From Pseudonocardia xinjiangensis (lineage in GTDB: Bacteria > Actinomycetota > Actinomycetes > Mycobacteriales > Pseudonocardiaceae), in assembly GCF_012911925.1 (NCBI RefSeq), contig NZ_JAAXKY010000033.1, forward strand, positions 1-54,814: a stretch of 54,814 bases of DNA. The letters run 5' to 3'. The position numbers and the translations under genes were made by a program. The notes beneath the pieces are model-generated. The model did not search any database, had not been told where the DNA came from, and saw only the letters and a list, made by a program, of their open reading frames with translations. Shown one piece after another: positions 42,167 to 50,690 of the stretch. How positions within the stretch are numbered: the first letter of the stretch is position 1; every line of letters begins with the position of its first letter.

Positions 42167-42886
42167 GTGACCGTCGACGGCCGAGCCGAGGACGCGCGGC
42201 AGTCCGCCCCCGACCGGGGCGCCGCGACCCGCGACCTGATCCTCGACGCCGCCGAACGCCTCTTCGCCGAGCGCGGCCTGCTGGCCACGTCCAACAGGCA
42301 GATCGGCGAAGCGGCGGGCCAGGGCAACAACTCCGTGGTCGGCTACCACTTCGGCGGCCGCTCCGAGCTCGTGCTGGCTGTTCTTCGACGGCACACCGCC
42401 GCGGTCGAGCGGCTGCGCGGAGGCCTGCTGGCCGAACTCCGTCCCGAGTCCCCGCTGCGCGACCGGGTCGAGTGCATGGTCCGGCCACTCCCCGCCCACC
42501 TCGCGACGCTCGGCGGGCGGACCTGGCATGCGCGGTTCCTCGCCCAGGCCGGCACCGAGCCGTCGCTGCGCGAGGTGGTGCGGGCCGACGCGGAGGCGTC
42601 GCCCACCGTGGGCCAGGCACTCGACGGGATGGTCCGGCTGCTCCCCGCCCTGCCCCCGGGAGTGCGCGCCGATCGCGCCGAGATGAGCCGCCAGCTCGTC
42701 GTGCACATGTGCGCCGAGCGCGAGCGGTCGTTGCACGACGGGAACGCACCTGCCCGACAGGCGTGGGAGTCCACCACGGCCGGGCTCATCGACGCGCTGG
42801 TCGGGCTCTGGCTGGCTCCGGTCACGCCCACCGCCTGCCCCGACCCCGCCTGGCGAAACACGCCCGGCGGCAGCGGGGTGAAGTGA
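42167..42886 (+). CDS. TetR-family transcriptional regulator
   Basis: 239 residues from GTG 42167, which has CCGGAGG 5 nt upstream; an ATG at 42152 lies before that site. HTH: 'ATRDLILDAAERLFAERGLLATSNRQIGEAAGQGNNSVVGYHFGGRSELVLAVL'. The long effector domain carries His/Cys-containing segments ('QLVVHMCAERERSLHDG'). It is divergent from PadR/P450 (177-bp gap) and may act on the same promoter region. Confidence 0.9.
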   Translation: MTVDGRAEDARQSAPDRGAATRDLILDAAERLFAERGLLATSNRQIGEAAGQGNNSVVGYHFGGRSELVLAVLRRHTAAVERLRGGLLAELRPESPLRDRVECMVRPLPAHLATLGGRTWHARFLAQAGTEPSLREVVRADAEASPTVGQALDGMVRLLPALPPGVRADRAEMSRQLVVHMCAERERSLHDGNAPARQAWESTTAGLIDALVGLWLAPVTPTACPDPAWRNTPGGSGVK

Positions 42887-43039
42887 AACACAAGGAGGGA
42901 GGCGGCACCGGCGATCGGGTCCGCGGCTGACGGCGGCCGGGTGACCGGGAAACGGCGGGCTACCAGGGGCCTGTCGGCCGGTCGGCGGTGCTCGCACCGG
43001 GACCGATCGGATGAGTTGCGTCCGCTTGGAACTCAATCG

Positions 43040-43049
43040 TCCGTACGGA
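43040..43049. promoter_or_regulatory. Perfect palindrome TCCGTACGGA upstream of a TetR gene
   Basis: A 10-bp perfect palindrome located 32 bp before the GTG of the second TetR gene, just upstream of a possible -10 element (GATACC, 43066-43071). A likely autoregulatory operator half or core. Confidence 0.35.
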
Positions 43050-43080
43050 TGTTTAAAGTCCGACTGATACCCTTCCTGGC

Positions 43081-43725
43081 GTGAACGCATCGGGGCCACT
43101 CGATGAGGGTGTGAAGGAACGCGCCGATTCCCGGCGTAAGCGGTTGCGATTGCTCGCAGCCACCCGTACCGCGGTCGCCGAGCAGGGTCTCGCCGTGGCC
43201 GCCGCAGACATCGCCGAACGCGCGGAAGTCGGGATCGGCACGCTCTACCGGCGCTTCGGCTCGAAAGACGCGCTGATCGAACTGGTCCTGCTCGACTCCA
43301 TCGGCGTGGTGTCCACCGCGGCCCAGCGTGCGCTCGACCACGAGGACCCGGTCTCGGGCCTGACCACCTTGCTCTCCGTGCTGGCAGAGGGACAGGTCGG
43401 CAACCGCGGCCTGCGCGAGTGCACGACGGGCGTCGGCGGGGAGCGGTCGGAGAGCATCCGGGAACACACCCGCACGCTGCGCGGTGCGCTGGAGAAGCTG
43501 GTGCAGCGCGCCCAGAGCTCCGGAGCGATCCGGGACGACGTCACCTGGCGTGACGTGGCCGTCCTCGCGGAAGCAGCCGCCACCTCCGGCAACTACCTCG
43601 GGATCGCGCCCGAGGCGGAGCAGTGGCGTCGCACCCTGGCCGTGATCATGGACGGGCTGCGGCCACCCGGCTCGGCTCCGCTGCCCGGCCGCCCCCCGGT
43701 GGACGCCGTCACGCCTGCCGGCTGA
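43081..43725 (+). CDS. TetR-family transcriptional regulator (second)
   Basis: 214 residues. HTH: 'RLLAATRTAVAEQGLAVAAADIAERAEVGIGTLYRRFGSKDALIELVL'. The GTG at 43081 has no ribosome site, and a possible -10 box lies 10 bp upstream, so the mRNA may be leaderless; a GTG at 43111 is the alternative. The C-terminal domain resembles the SbtR-like group ('RGLRECTT', 'DDVTWRDVAVLAEAAA'). The target is unknown. Confidence 0.9.
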   Translation: MNASGPLDEGVKERADSRRKRLRLLAATRTAVAEQGLAVAAADIAERAEVGIGTLYRRFGSKDALIELVLLDSIGVVSTAAQRALDHEDPVSGLTTLLSVLAEGQVGNRGLRECTTGVGGERSESIREHTRTLRGALEKLVQRAQSSGAIRDDVTWRDVAVLAEAAATSGNYLGIAPEAEQWRRTLAVIMDGLRPPGSAPLPGRPPVDAVTPAG

Positions 43726-43900
43726 GTGCCCGACGGCCGTCTCTTTGTCGTCGCGTTTCCCCGGCATTGCGCAGGCCTTGTGTACGTGGAGACGGACGAC
43801 GACCGCGGCCAAATCCTCACGTCTTCGGGGGATGTCCGACGTCGTGCGGGCCAGGACGCTGCTCTCGTTCGCGTCGCCCAGCAACGGACGGTTGATCTTC

Positions 43901-44377
43901 ATGTGTTCCCACAGCCTGGACGTGCTCCTCTTCGTCTTCCATGACGCCCGCCGCGCTGCCGCGGTGCTGGAGAGGGCCGCAGGCCTCCCGGAGATGCGCC
44001 ACGTCGCCGTCGTCGCGCGTTCCGCCGACGGCGAGATCCGCGTGGAGGCCCGGCAGAAGACCGGCGAGCGCCAGACCGTGCTGAGGCAGGTGATCGATGC
44101 ACTCGGCAGCCCCCTGCGCCGGCTCTCACCCTTCGGCACCGACGGCGCCACGGCCGGCCCTCCCCTGACCTTGCCCGACACCGGCCCCGGCCTCGCCGCG
44201 TTCGCCCGCCTCATCCAGCCCGGTCACCCCGTGCTGCTCGTCGCGAGCTGCACCGGCCTCACCTCCACGATGGACGAGATCGCCGAGCACCTCGGCGCCG
44301 CCGTCTACCGGGTGCCGCTCCACATGGTCGGAGCCCAGCCGCTCACCCGGATCCCCTCGACCCCCTGGACCGCCTGA
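43901..44377 (+). CDS. Hypothetical protein, possibly DUF1269/DUF6325-like
   Basis: 158 residues from ATG 43901. The start 'LDVLLFVFHDARRAAAVLERAAGL' and 'RHVAVVARSADGEIRVEARQKTG' look like the ferredoxin-like N-terminal half of DUF1269-type proteins, which usually continue with a Gly-rich membrane loop absent here. The second half has 'LARLIQPGHPVLLVASCTGLTSTMDEIAEHLGAAVYRVPL'-type alternation of strand and helix. The frame is open to 43745 and the true start is uncertain. No motif gives a function. Confidence 0.55.
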   Translation: MCSHSLDVLLFVFHDARRAAAVLERAAGLPEMRHVAVVARSADGEIRVEARQKTGERQTVLRQVIDALGSPLRRLSPFGTDGATAGPPLTLPDTGPGLAAFARLIQPGHPVLLVASCTGLTSTMDEIAEHLGAAVYRVPLHMVGAQPLTRIPSTPWTA

Positions 44378-44764
44378 CCCGTCCGCAAACCGGGCGGCTC
44401 GCCGCCCCCCGAACGTCCTCGCAGACCAACCGTGCTCCTCGCAGAGCCCACAGCGTCTGCGACGAACCCACACGCCCTGCGAAGACCCCGCGCCGGCTGC
44501 GCGGGGCGGCCGCAGGCGACGCGCCCGGGCCGGGGCGACTCAGGGTGCGAAAGCGGGCGACTCGCGGGCCCGGAGGGGGCCTCCGGACAGCTCCGCCGCA
44601 GGCCAAGGCACAAATCGGACAGAGTCATCTGACGGATGCCCGCGTCGGCCGTCGCCACGCACGATGGGCCGAGTTGGGACGTCTGGCGCGCCGGGGGGCG
44701 CCCGTGCGACCGGGTCAGCGGACCACGTGCGCGGCGTCGAGCGATGGTGGGATCGGAGTAGGCG
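44378..44764. other. 387-bp gap before the LAL regulator with short repeats
   Basis: No gene supported. CCTCGCAGA occurs at 44417-44425 and 44437-44445 (20-bp period) and its complement TCTGCGA at 44456-44462. The remainder is GC-rich, and ends with a ribosome site for the regulator at 44765. Confidence 0.35.
44417..44462. repeat. CCTCGCAGA direct repeats plus inverted copy
   Basis: Two direct copies 20 bp apart (about two helical turns) and one inverted core TCTGCGA that could pair with the second as a hairpin with a 10-nt loop. The position suits either a terminator-like structure after the hypothetical gene at 43901-44377 or operator sites for the LAL regulator. Confidence 0.3.
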
Positions 44765-47587
44765 ATGGGTACGAACCACGACGAGGTTCCCCTGCGGGGG
44801 CGGGCCGCGGAGCTGGGTGACGTCCGCGAAGGCCTGGACGCGCTCCGCACGGGGAACGGCTCCGTCGTGATCGTCCGCGGCGCCGCGGGAGCGGGTCGGT
44901 CCCGGCTGCTGGCCGAGTCCCGCCGGATGGCGCGCGAGATGGGGATCCGCACCGTGTCCGGGTCGGCCGACTCGCACAGCCGGGCCGTTCCGCTCGCGCC
45001 GCTCATGGAGTCGCTGGTGACCGGACCGGACCCCGTCATGGACGGCGACGAGCTCCCCACCGCCCTGTACCACGGCGCCGACCACCGGTTCCTGCTGCTG
45101 CAGACCATCCGGAAGCATCTCGAACGGGTCGCGCTGCAGACCCCGGTGCTCGTGACCTTCGACGACCTGCAGTGGGCCGATCCGGCCACCCTGCTGGCGC
45201 TGCGCTGCCTGCCCCGCAGGCTCGCGTACCGCCCGGTGATGTGGATGTTCGCCGTCCGCGACGGCGCGGGTACCGACGCCCTGCACACCACGCTCGACCG
45301 ATTGGCGGCTGCGGGCGCGGACACCATCGAGCTGCAGCCGCTGGAGCAGGAGTCGGTCGAGGCCATCGCGCACGACGTCCTCGGTGACCACGTGGACGAG
45401 TCGGTGCTGCAGCTGGCCGGACGGGCGGCCAACCGGCCGTTGCTGCTGGTCGAGCTGCTGCGGGGGGTGGCCGAGCACGCGGCAGACGACGCCCCGGACG
45501 GTGACGCCGGCTCACGTGCGGGACAGCTCCCCGACCGGTTCCGCGGTCTCGTGGCGCGCAACCTCGAACGACTTCCCGACCGGGTTCGGCGGACCGTGCA
45601 GATCGCGGCCGTGCTCGGGCCCCGCTGCACCGTCCGCCAGCTGGAGGCGCTGCTGGACGAACCCGCGTCGGCGCTGCTGGAGCCGCTGCGCTCGGCCATC
45701 AAGGAGGATCTGATCGTCTCGAACGACGACCACTTCACCTTCCGGCACGAGCTGGTCCGCGAGGCGATCGTGGCGAACCTGCCGGCCGACCTGGTCCGCG
45801 GACTGCGCCGGCAGGTGGTCGACGCCGACCTGCGGGCCGGGCGGCCGCTGCCCGAGGCCGCCACGCTGCTGGCCGCCGTGGCTCTGCCCGGTGACAGCGA
45901 CGCGGTGTCGCTGCTGCGGCAGGCCGCGGCGATGGCCGCCGCGTCGGATCCGGCGGCGGCGGCCGACCTCAGCGTGCGGGCCCTGGAGCTCACCACGTCC
46001 CGGGCGCCGGAGTGGGCCGAGCTGGTCACCGAGACCGTCCAGCTGCTGCTGTGCGCAGGCCGGCCGGCCCAGGCCGCTGCTCTCGCCCAGCAGTCCCTCG
46101 AGGTCCCGCTCCGCCCCGAGGCGGAGGCGCGGGTGCGGCTGGGCGGTGCGCTGGTCGGCCTGCAGTTCGCGTTCGTCGACGCGATCCGGCACTGCCGGAT
46201 CGCCCTGGATCTACCCGGGGTGCCGCTCTCGCTGCGGGCCGATCTCCTCGCCGTGCTGTCCCTGGCGACCGCGCTCGACGGGGACCCGGAGGGGGCGAGC
46301 GAGATCATCGGCTCGGCCATGACCGCGGCCGGGCTGTCCGAGAACGCGAGGGCCGAGGCGCTGGCCGTGTGCGTCGGGTCGATCGTCGACCTGTGCCGGG
46401 CCGACTGGCGTACCGCGTTGGCCGGGGCCGACGCCGCGGCCGAGCTGACCAGGCGCGTGGAGGTGGCGCAGCGCCTGTGCGAGCCGGAGATCTGGCGCGC
46501 GGTGGCGCTGGCCGCGGTGGGTCGCCTCGACGAGGCGTTGGCCGTGGCCGAGCAGCAGCAGCGTCAGGCCGGCGTGGGGGCCGGCCTGGCGTTGATGCGG
46601 TTGTGGAGCGCCACCCGCTCCCGGCTGCTGCTGGAGGCCGGCCGGCCCGCCGAGGCGCGGGAGGCGGCCGAGCAGGCGCTCGCCATGGCCGACGAGCTCG
46701 GCCACGGGGACTTCACGGCCCTCACCGCGGTCTTCACGGCCGGCCGGGTGGCGGTCCTCACCGGTGACGAGGCGGCGCTGGCGACGGCGGGTCGCGAGGC
46801 CGAGCGGATGCGGGCGAGCAGGTCCGCGTCGGTGCGCAGCACCGGTGCGTGGCTGGGAGCCCTCGTCGCCGACGCCGGAGGCGACCCGGGCCGGGCCATC
46901 ACGATCCTGACCGAGGGGGCGGCGCGCTTCCACGACGCGGGGCCGTGGTCCCGCAGCCCGCTCGACCTCGTCGACGTGCCGTGGTTCGTGCGGCTCGCCC
47001 TCCGGGCCGGGCACCGCGACATCGCCGAACGGGCGGCCGCCGTGGTCGGACGCCGCGCCGAGGCCGACCCGGACGTGCCGCTGTTCGCCGCGGCCCGCGC
47101 GCACGCTCGCGGGCTGCTCCTGCAGGACCGCGAGGAGCTGGTCCGGGCGGCGGCGCTGTTCGAGGCCGGGCAACGGCCGCTCGCCCGGGCGGCGGCGTTG
47201 GAGGACGCCGGGACAGTGACGGCCGGGACCGACCGCGCCGAGGCCGTCGGGTTGCTGGAGACGGCGATGCGGATCGCCGACGAGGCAGGCGCCCAGCGCG
47301 ACGCCGCGCGGATCCGGTCCGCGCTGCGCGAGCTCGGCGTGTACCGGCGGCGCAGCACCCGGCCGGGCACCGGTCACGGGTGGCAGGCGCTGACGCCGAG
47401 CGAGCTCGAGGTGGTGCGGCTCATCGCCCACGGGGCCACGAACCGGGCAGCGGCCGAGCGGCTCTACGTGTCGCCGCACACGGTGAGCACCCACCTCAAG
47501 CACGCGTTCACCAAACTGGGTGTCACGTCCCGCCTCGAGCTGGCCCGCATCGCCCTGACGCGCGTGGAGTCCGGCGCCACCCCGTGA
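44765..47587 (+). CDS. LAL-type LuxR transcriptional regulator with AAA ATPase domain
   Basis: 940 residues. N-terminal ATPase: 'VPLRGRAAELGDVREGL', degenerate Walker A 'VRGAAGAGRSRLL' (Arg instead of Lys) at about 40, Walker B 'VLVTFDDLQWADPATLL'; a long helical-repeat middle (about 330-860, many Ala-Leu helices of TPR character); and a LuxR HTH at the end, 'LTPSELEVVRLIAHGATNRAAAERLYVSPHTVSTHLKHAFTKLGV'. ATG 44765 has GGAG 7 nt upstream. LAL proteins are large signal-integrating activators, often pathway-specific. It is followed after 35 bp by a lipoprotein gene that might be its target. Confidence 0.92.
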   Translation: MGTNHDEVPLRGRAAELGDVREGLDALRTGNGSVVIVRGAAGAGRSRLLAESRRMAREMGIRTVSGSADSHSRAVPLAPLMESLVTGPDPVMDGDELPTALYHGADHRFLLLQTIRKHLERVALQTPVLVTFDDLQWADPATLLALRCLPRRLAYRPVMWMFAVRDGAGTDALHTTLDRLAAAGADTIELQPLEQESVEAIAHDVLGDHVDESVLQLAGRAANRPLLLVELLRGVAEHAADDAPDGDAGSRAGQLPDRFRGLVARNLERLPDRVRRTVQIAAVLGPRCTVRQLEALLDEPASALLEPLRSAIKEDLIVSNDDHFTFRHELVREAIVANLPADLVRGLRRQVVDADLRAGRPLPEAATLLAAVALPGDSDAVSLLRQAAAMAAASDPAAAADLSVRALELTTSRAPEWAELVTETVQLLLCAGRPAQAAALAQQSLEVPLRPEAEARVRLGGALVGLQFAFVDAIRHCRIALDLPGVPLSLRADLLAVLSLATALDGDPEGASEIIGSAMTAAGLSENARAEALAVCVGSIVDLCRADWRTALAGADAAAELTRRVEVAQRLCEPEIWRAVALAAVGRLDEALAVAEQQQRQAGVGAGLALMRLWSATRSRLLLEAGRPAEAREAAEQALAMADELGHGDFTALTAVFTAGRVAVLTGDEAALATAGREAERMRASRSASVRSTGAWLGALVADAGGDPGRAITILTEGAARFHDAGPWSRSPLDLVDVPWFVRLALRAGHRDIAERAAAVVGRRAEADPDVPLFAAARAHARGLLLQDREELVRAAALFEAGQRPLARAAALEDAGTVTAGTDRAEAVGLLETAMRIADEAGAQRDAARIRSALRELGVYRRRSTRPGTGHGWQALTPSELEVVRLIAHGATNRAAAERLYVSPHTVSTHLKHAFTKLGVTSRLELARIALTRVESGATP

Positions 47588-47622
47588 CGGGACGGTCCGG
47601 CGCCGGCGGTGGAGGAGGAGCG

Positions 47623-48213
47623 ATGATCCGGGGCAGCGCAGCCGACCGCCGGCGGTCTCGTCGATGGCTGACGGGGGCCGGTGTCGCCGGGCTCGCCACG
47701 ATCGCCCTCGTCACCACCGGCTGCAGCACCGAGGATCCGAACTCGCCCGCGTCGCTCGCACAGGCCCCGCCGCACGTGACGGCCATGCCGTTGGAGGCGC
47801 CCGACGGCGCACTCGTCGGGCCGCAACCGAGCGCACTGGGCACCATCCTGGTGGACGGGGAGGGCCGGACGCTCTACATGTTCAGCAACGACCCGGGGAA
47901 CGTGTCCGTCTGCGCGGACAGCTGCGCCCAGGACTGGCCCTTCGTGCCCGCGCCGTCGCCGCTGCCGGCGTTCCTGCCCGGAGTGACCGGCAGCCTCGGC
48001 CGGACCATCCGGCCCGACGGCGGGGAGCAGCTGACGGTCGACGGGCATCCCGTCTACACCTTCGCGGGTGATACGGCGCCCGGCCAGACCAACGGGCAGG
48101 GCAAGGTCGTCGACGGCGGCCTGTGGTCGGTGGTGTCGCCCCAGGGGAGGCCCGTGCGCTCCCCCGAGGCCGCCGCGGCACCGGCGAACAGCTCGATCGG
48201 AATCCCGTCCTGA
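47623..48213 (+). CDS. Lipoprotein with COG4315 repeats
   Basis: 196 residues. Lipoprotein signal with lipobox 'LVTTGC' (Cys34). Two copies of the COG4315/Lipoprotein_15 repeat: 'LGTILVDGEGRTLYMFSNDPGNVSVCADSCAQDWPF' and 'QLTVDGHPVYTFAGDTAPGQTNGQGKVVDGGLWSVVSPQG'. The repeat family is of unknown function and typically extracytoplasmic. A C-x4-C pair (VCADSC) in the first repeat is common to the family. ATG 47623 follows GGAGGAGGAG. It is separated by only 35 bp from the LAL regulator. Confidence 0.9.
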   Translation: MIRGSAADRRRSRRWLTGAGVAGLATIALVTTGCSTEDPNSPASLAQAPPHVTAMPLEAPDGALVGPQPSALGTILVDGEGRTLYMFSNDPGNVSVCADSCAQDWPFVPAPSPLPAFLPGVTGSLGRTIRPDGGEQLTVDGHPVYTFAGDTAPGQTNGQGKVVDGGLWSVVSPQGRPVRSPEAAAAPANSSIGIPS

Positions 48214-48243
48214 TCGCGGGACCCCGGCAGGCAGGCCCCCGGC

Positions 48244-48645
48244 TCACCCGCCGTCTCGGGCGAAGAAGGCGTTCATCCCGTCCACGTCGTCGAGGTAGGC
48301 CTCGACCTGGACGATCCGCCCCTGACGCAGGGTGCAGACCGCCGCGATGTACTCGTCGAGCACGTGCTCGCCGCGACGGGCGGTGGCGCGCAACCCGATG
48401 GCCAGGTTCTTCCGGCTCACGAGTACGCGCTCCAGCGTGGACGACACTCCGTACGCGGCGATCAGCTCGGCGCGCGCGATCACGTCGTCGATCCCCGCTG
48501 CCGTGCCCGAGATCGCGTTGTCGCCCGGCAGGGTCCACGTGACGTTCGGGCTCATGAGCGCGCGCAGCATCGGCCAGTCCCTCGTGGCCAACGCATGATG
48601 GAAGGACACGCCGATCTCGCGCGGGGATGTCTCGGTCGTCGTCAT
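48244..48645 (-). CDS. SnoaL/NTF2-like protein
   Basis: 133 residues. NTF2-like cone fold pattern: 'FHHALATRDWPMLRALMSPNVTWTLPGDNAISGTAAGIDDVIARAELIAAYG', 'EHVLDEYIAAVCTLRQGRIVQVEAYLDDVDGMNAFF'. Such proteins are small isomerases, hydrolases or non-catalytic binders. ATG 48645 has GGAGGCGAG upstream; the frame extends to 48675. The ligand is unknown. Confidence 0.85.
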   Translation of the reverse strand: MTTTETSPREIGVSFHHALATRDWPMLRALMSPNVTWTLPGDNAISGTAAGIDDVIARAELIAAYGVSSTLERVLVSRKNLAIGLRATARRGEHVLDEYIAAVCTLRQGRIVQVEAYLDDVDGMNAFFARDGG

Positions 48646-48756
48646 CTCTCTCGCCTCCGGTGCACGGGTGGCCACGCCCTTCTCGATCTATGGTCGAGGC
48701 TCGCCGCGTCCGCCACATCACGTGTTGAGGGGATGCGCGAGCTCCGGGCCGGGACG

Positions 48757-50178
48757 TCAGCCGGACGCGACGCTGCGCTGCACCGGCCCCGGCTCGGCGG
48801 TGTCGAGTGGCACGGCGGCCGACCGCACGAGGCCGAGCTGCACCGACTGGCGGCCCACCGCGGCGTCGAGGATCCAGTCGGCGGCGGTGCGGATCCGGTT
48901 GCCGGGCATGCTGATCAGGTGGTAGCCGCGGGTGACAGCCTTCGCCGGCCACCCCGAGAGCGGGATGTGCAGCGGGTTGGCCGCGGCCTGGGTGCCCCCG
49001 AGGTCGACCACGAAACCGAGGTCGTGGTGCTTGTACCGGCGCATGCGGCCGTAGCCCAGCGACGCGGCGACGTTGCGCCCCGCGAGCGTGCCCTGACGGG
49101 TGGCGTGCTGCGCGGTCATCGCCGTCACCTGGCCGGGCCGGGTCAGGTCGGGAACCGCAGCGGCGTCGCCGCAGGCGAAGACCTCGGGGTGACCGGGCAC
49201 CACGAGCGTCGGTTCCACCAGCAACCGGCCCTTCTGCGTCGGCAGGCCGGTGTCCTCCACGAGCGGGTCAGGGCGGACCCCCACGCACCAGATGAGCGAC
49301 CGCGTCGGAACGAACTCGCCGGTCGTGAGGTGGACGCCCGAGCGGGTCGCCTCCCGGACCGAGACCCCCATCCGTACCTCGACGCCACGCCGGCGCAGCA
49401 CCCGGTCCGCCGCGCGCGACAGGCGCGGATCCAGTCCGGGGAGCACCGCAGGCGCGAGGTCGAGCAGCAGCCAGCGCACCCGCTGGCCGCGCAGGTGCGG
49501 GTGGTTCGCCATGATCGCGTCGGTGAACAGCGGGCCCTGGGCCGCCACCTCGGTGCCGGTGTAACCCGCCCCCACGACGACGAACGTGCACCGGGCCGCG
49601 CGCTCGTCGGGATCTGTCGTGGAGTCGGCGAGCTCCACCTGCCTGATGACGTGGTCGCGCAGGTAGAGCGCCTCGGCGAGGTCCCGGAAGCCGTGGGCGT
49701 GCTCGGCGACACCCGGGATCGGCAGCAGCTTGTTGACGCTCCCCGCGGCGAGGATCAGCCGGTCGTAGTCGAGGCCGTGGGCGATGCCCTCGGGATCGGT
49801 GTAGGAGACCCGGCGTTCCTCGAGGGACACCGACGTCACCTCGCCCAGCGCGAGCCGCACCCCGGGCAGCGTCGCCGGGAGGGACACCGTCACCCGCCGC
49901 GGATCCAGCACCGCCGCGGCCACCTCGGGCAGCAGTGGCAGGTAGAGGAAGTAGTCCATGGGGTTCACCAGCACGATCTCCGTGCCCGAGCCCGCCGGTA
50001 GCGCCCGCGTCAGTGAGCGGGCCGCCTGGTAGCCGGCGAAGCCACCACCGACGATCACGATGCGCGTGGTCCCGTTCCGCTCGGGCACCCCGGCACCGGA
50101 CACGCCGGCATCGGCCCCGGCGGCACCGGACCCGTCGGCCGAGGTACCGGATCGCTCCACGCTCCCGTTTTCGGGCAC
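48757..50178 (-). CDS. NAD(P)/FAD oxidoreductase, NDH-2-like
   Basis: 473 residues from GTG 50178 (GAGGGAG 8 nt upstream); an ATG at 50223 is in frame. N-terminal about 30 residues are a Gly/Ser/Ala linker. FAD fold 'RIVIVGGGFAGYQAARSL', 'LAAGSVNKLLPIPGVAEHAHGFRDL', NAD(P) fold 'CTFVVVGAGYTGTEVAAQ' and the C-terminal FAD contact 'VFACGDAAAVPDL'. It matches type II NADH dehydrogenases, including 'MTAQHATRQGTLAGRNVAASL', and a C-terminal amphipathic region that would bind the membrane. It would pass electrons from NADH to quinone; other acceptors cannot be excluded. Divergent from the small ORF at 50291. Confidence 0.92.
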   Translation of the reverse strand: MPENGSVERSGTSADGSGAAGADAGVSGAGVPERNGTTRIVIVGGGFAGYQAARSLTRALPAGSGTEIVLVNPMDYFLYLPLLPEVAAAVLDPRRVTVSLPATLPGVRLALGEVTSVSLEERRVSYTDPEGIAHGLDYDRLILAAGSVNKLLPIPGVAEHAHGFRDLAEALYLRDHVIRQVELADSTTDPDERAARCTFVVVGAGYTGTEVAAQGPLFTDAIMANHPHLRGQRVRWLLLDLAPAVLPGLDPRLSRAADRVLRRRGVEVRMGVSVREATRSGVHLTTGEFVPTRSLIWCVGVRPDPLVEDTGLPTQKGRLLVEPTLVVPGHPEVFACGDAAAVPDLTRPGQVTAMTAQHATRQGTLAGRNVAASLGYGRMRRYKHHDLGFVVDLGGTQAAANPLHIPLSGWPAKAVTRGYHLISMPGNRIRTAADWILDAAVGRQSVQLGLVRSAAVPLDTAEPGPVQRSVASG

Positions 50179-50290
50179 TTCGGACTCCCTCGATATCCAC
50201 CGGCCTCCGACGAGGATCGGCATCGGAAGTGCATGCAGAGCGGGTCTACCCGTGGTGGAATCGATGCACACGAGATCACGGGAGCAGGAC

Positions 50291-50569
50291 ATGTGGCTGG
50301 TCACCGGTATCGACGAGGAGCACCGGTTCCCACGGTGGACCGAGGCTGTCGAGTTCTACCGCCAGGTCGTCGGGGACTGGGTCGCCGACCACGATGACCC
50401 GGGCGGAGACGCAGCACAGGAGCTCACGAGGTCTCTCGACGCCCTGGCCGTCGGCGAGGCCCACGAGGTCGCTTTCCCGAGCGCGGCGGGCGGCGACGGG
50501 GCACCGGTCCGGTTCGGGCTGACGTGGGAGGTCGCCCAGGTGGGGATGGATCACTTCACGGCCTGCTGA
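50291..50569 (+). CDS. Small hypothetical protein
   Basis: 92 residues from ATG 50291 with GGGAGCAGGAC upstream. The composition is acidic with several aromatic residues ('DEEHRFPRWTEAVEFYRQVVGDWVADHDDP') and no membrane segment or recognisable motif. The ribosome site and codon use support a real gene. Divergent from the NDH-2-like gene by about 110 bp. Confidence 0.6.
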   Translation: MWLVTGIDEEHRFPRWTEAVEFYRQVVGDWVADHDDPGGDAAQELTRSLDALAVGEAHEVAFPSAAGGDGAPVRFGLTWEVAQVGMDHFTAC

Positions 50570-50690
50570 GCATCGGCTGAGAAGGGTGAACGGCAGGTTG
50601 CCTCGTGTGCCCCCGATCACGCTAGTCTCTCCGCCGCAACTATCGGTGACGGGATACGGCCAGAGCTGACCGCCCCGCGAAGGAGGATCC

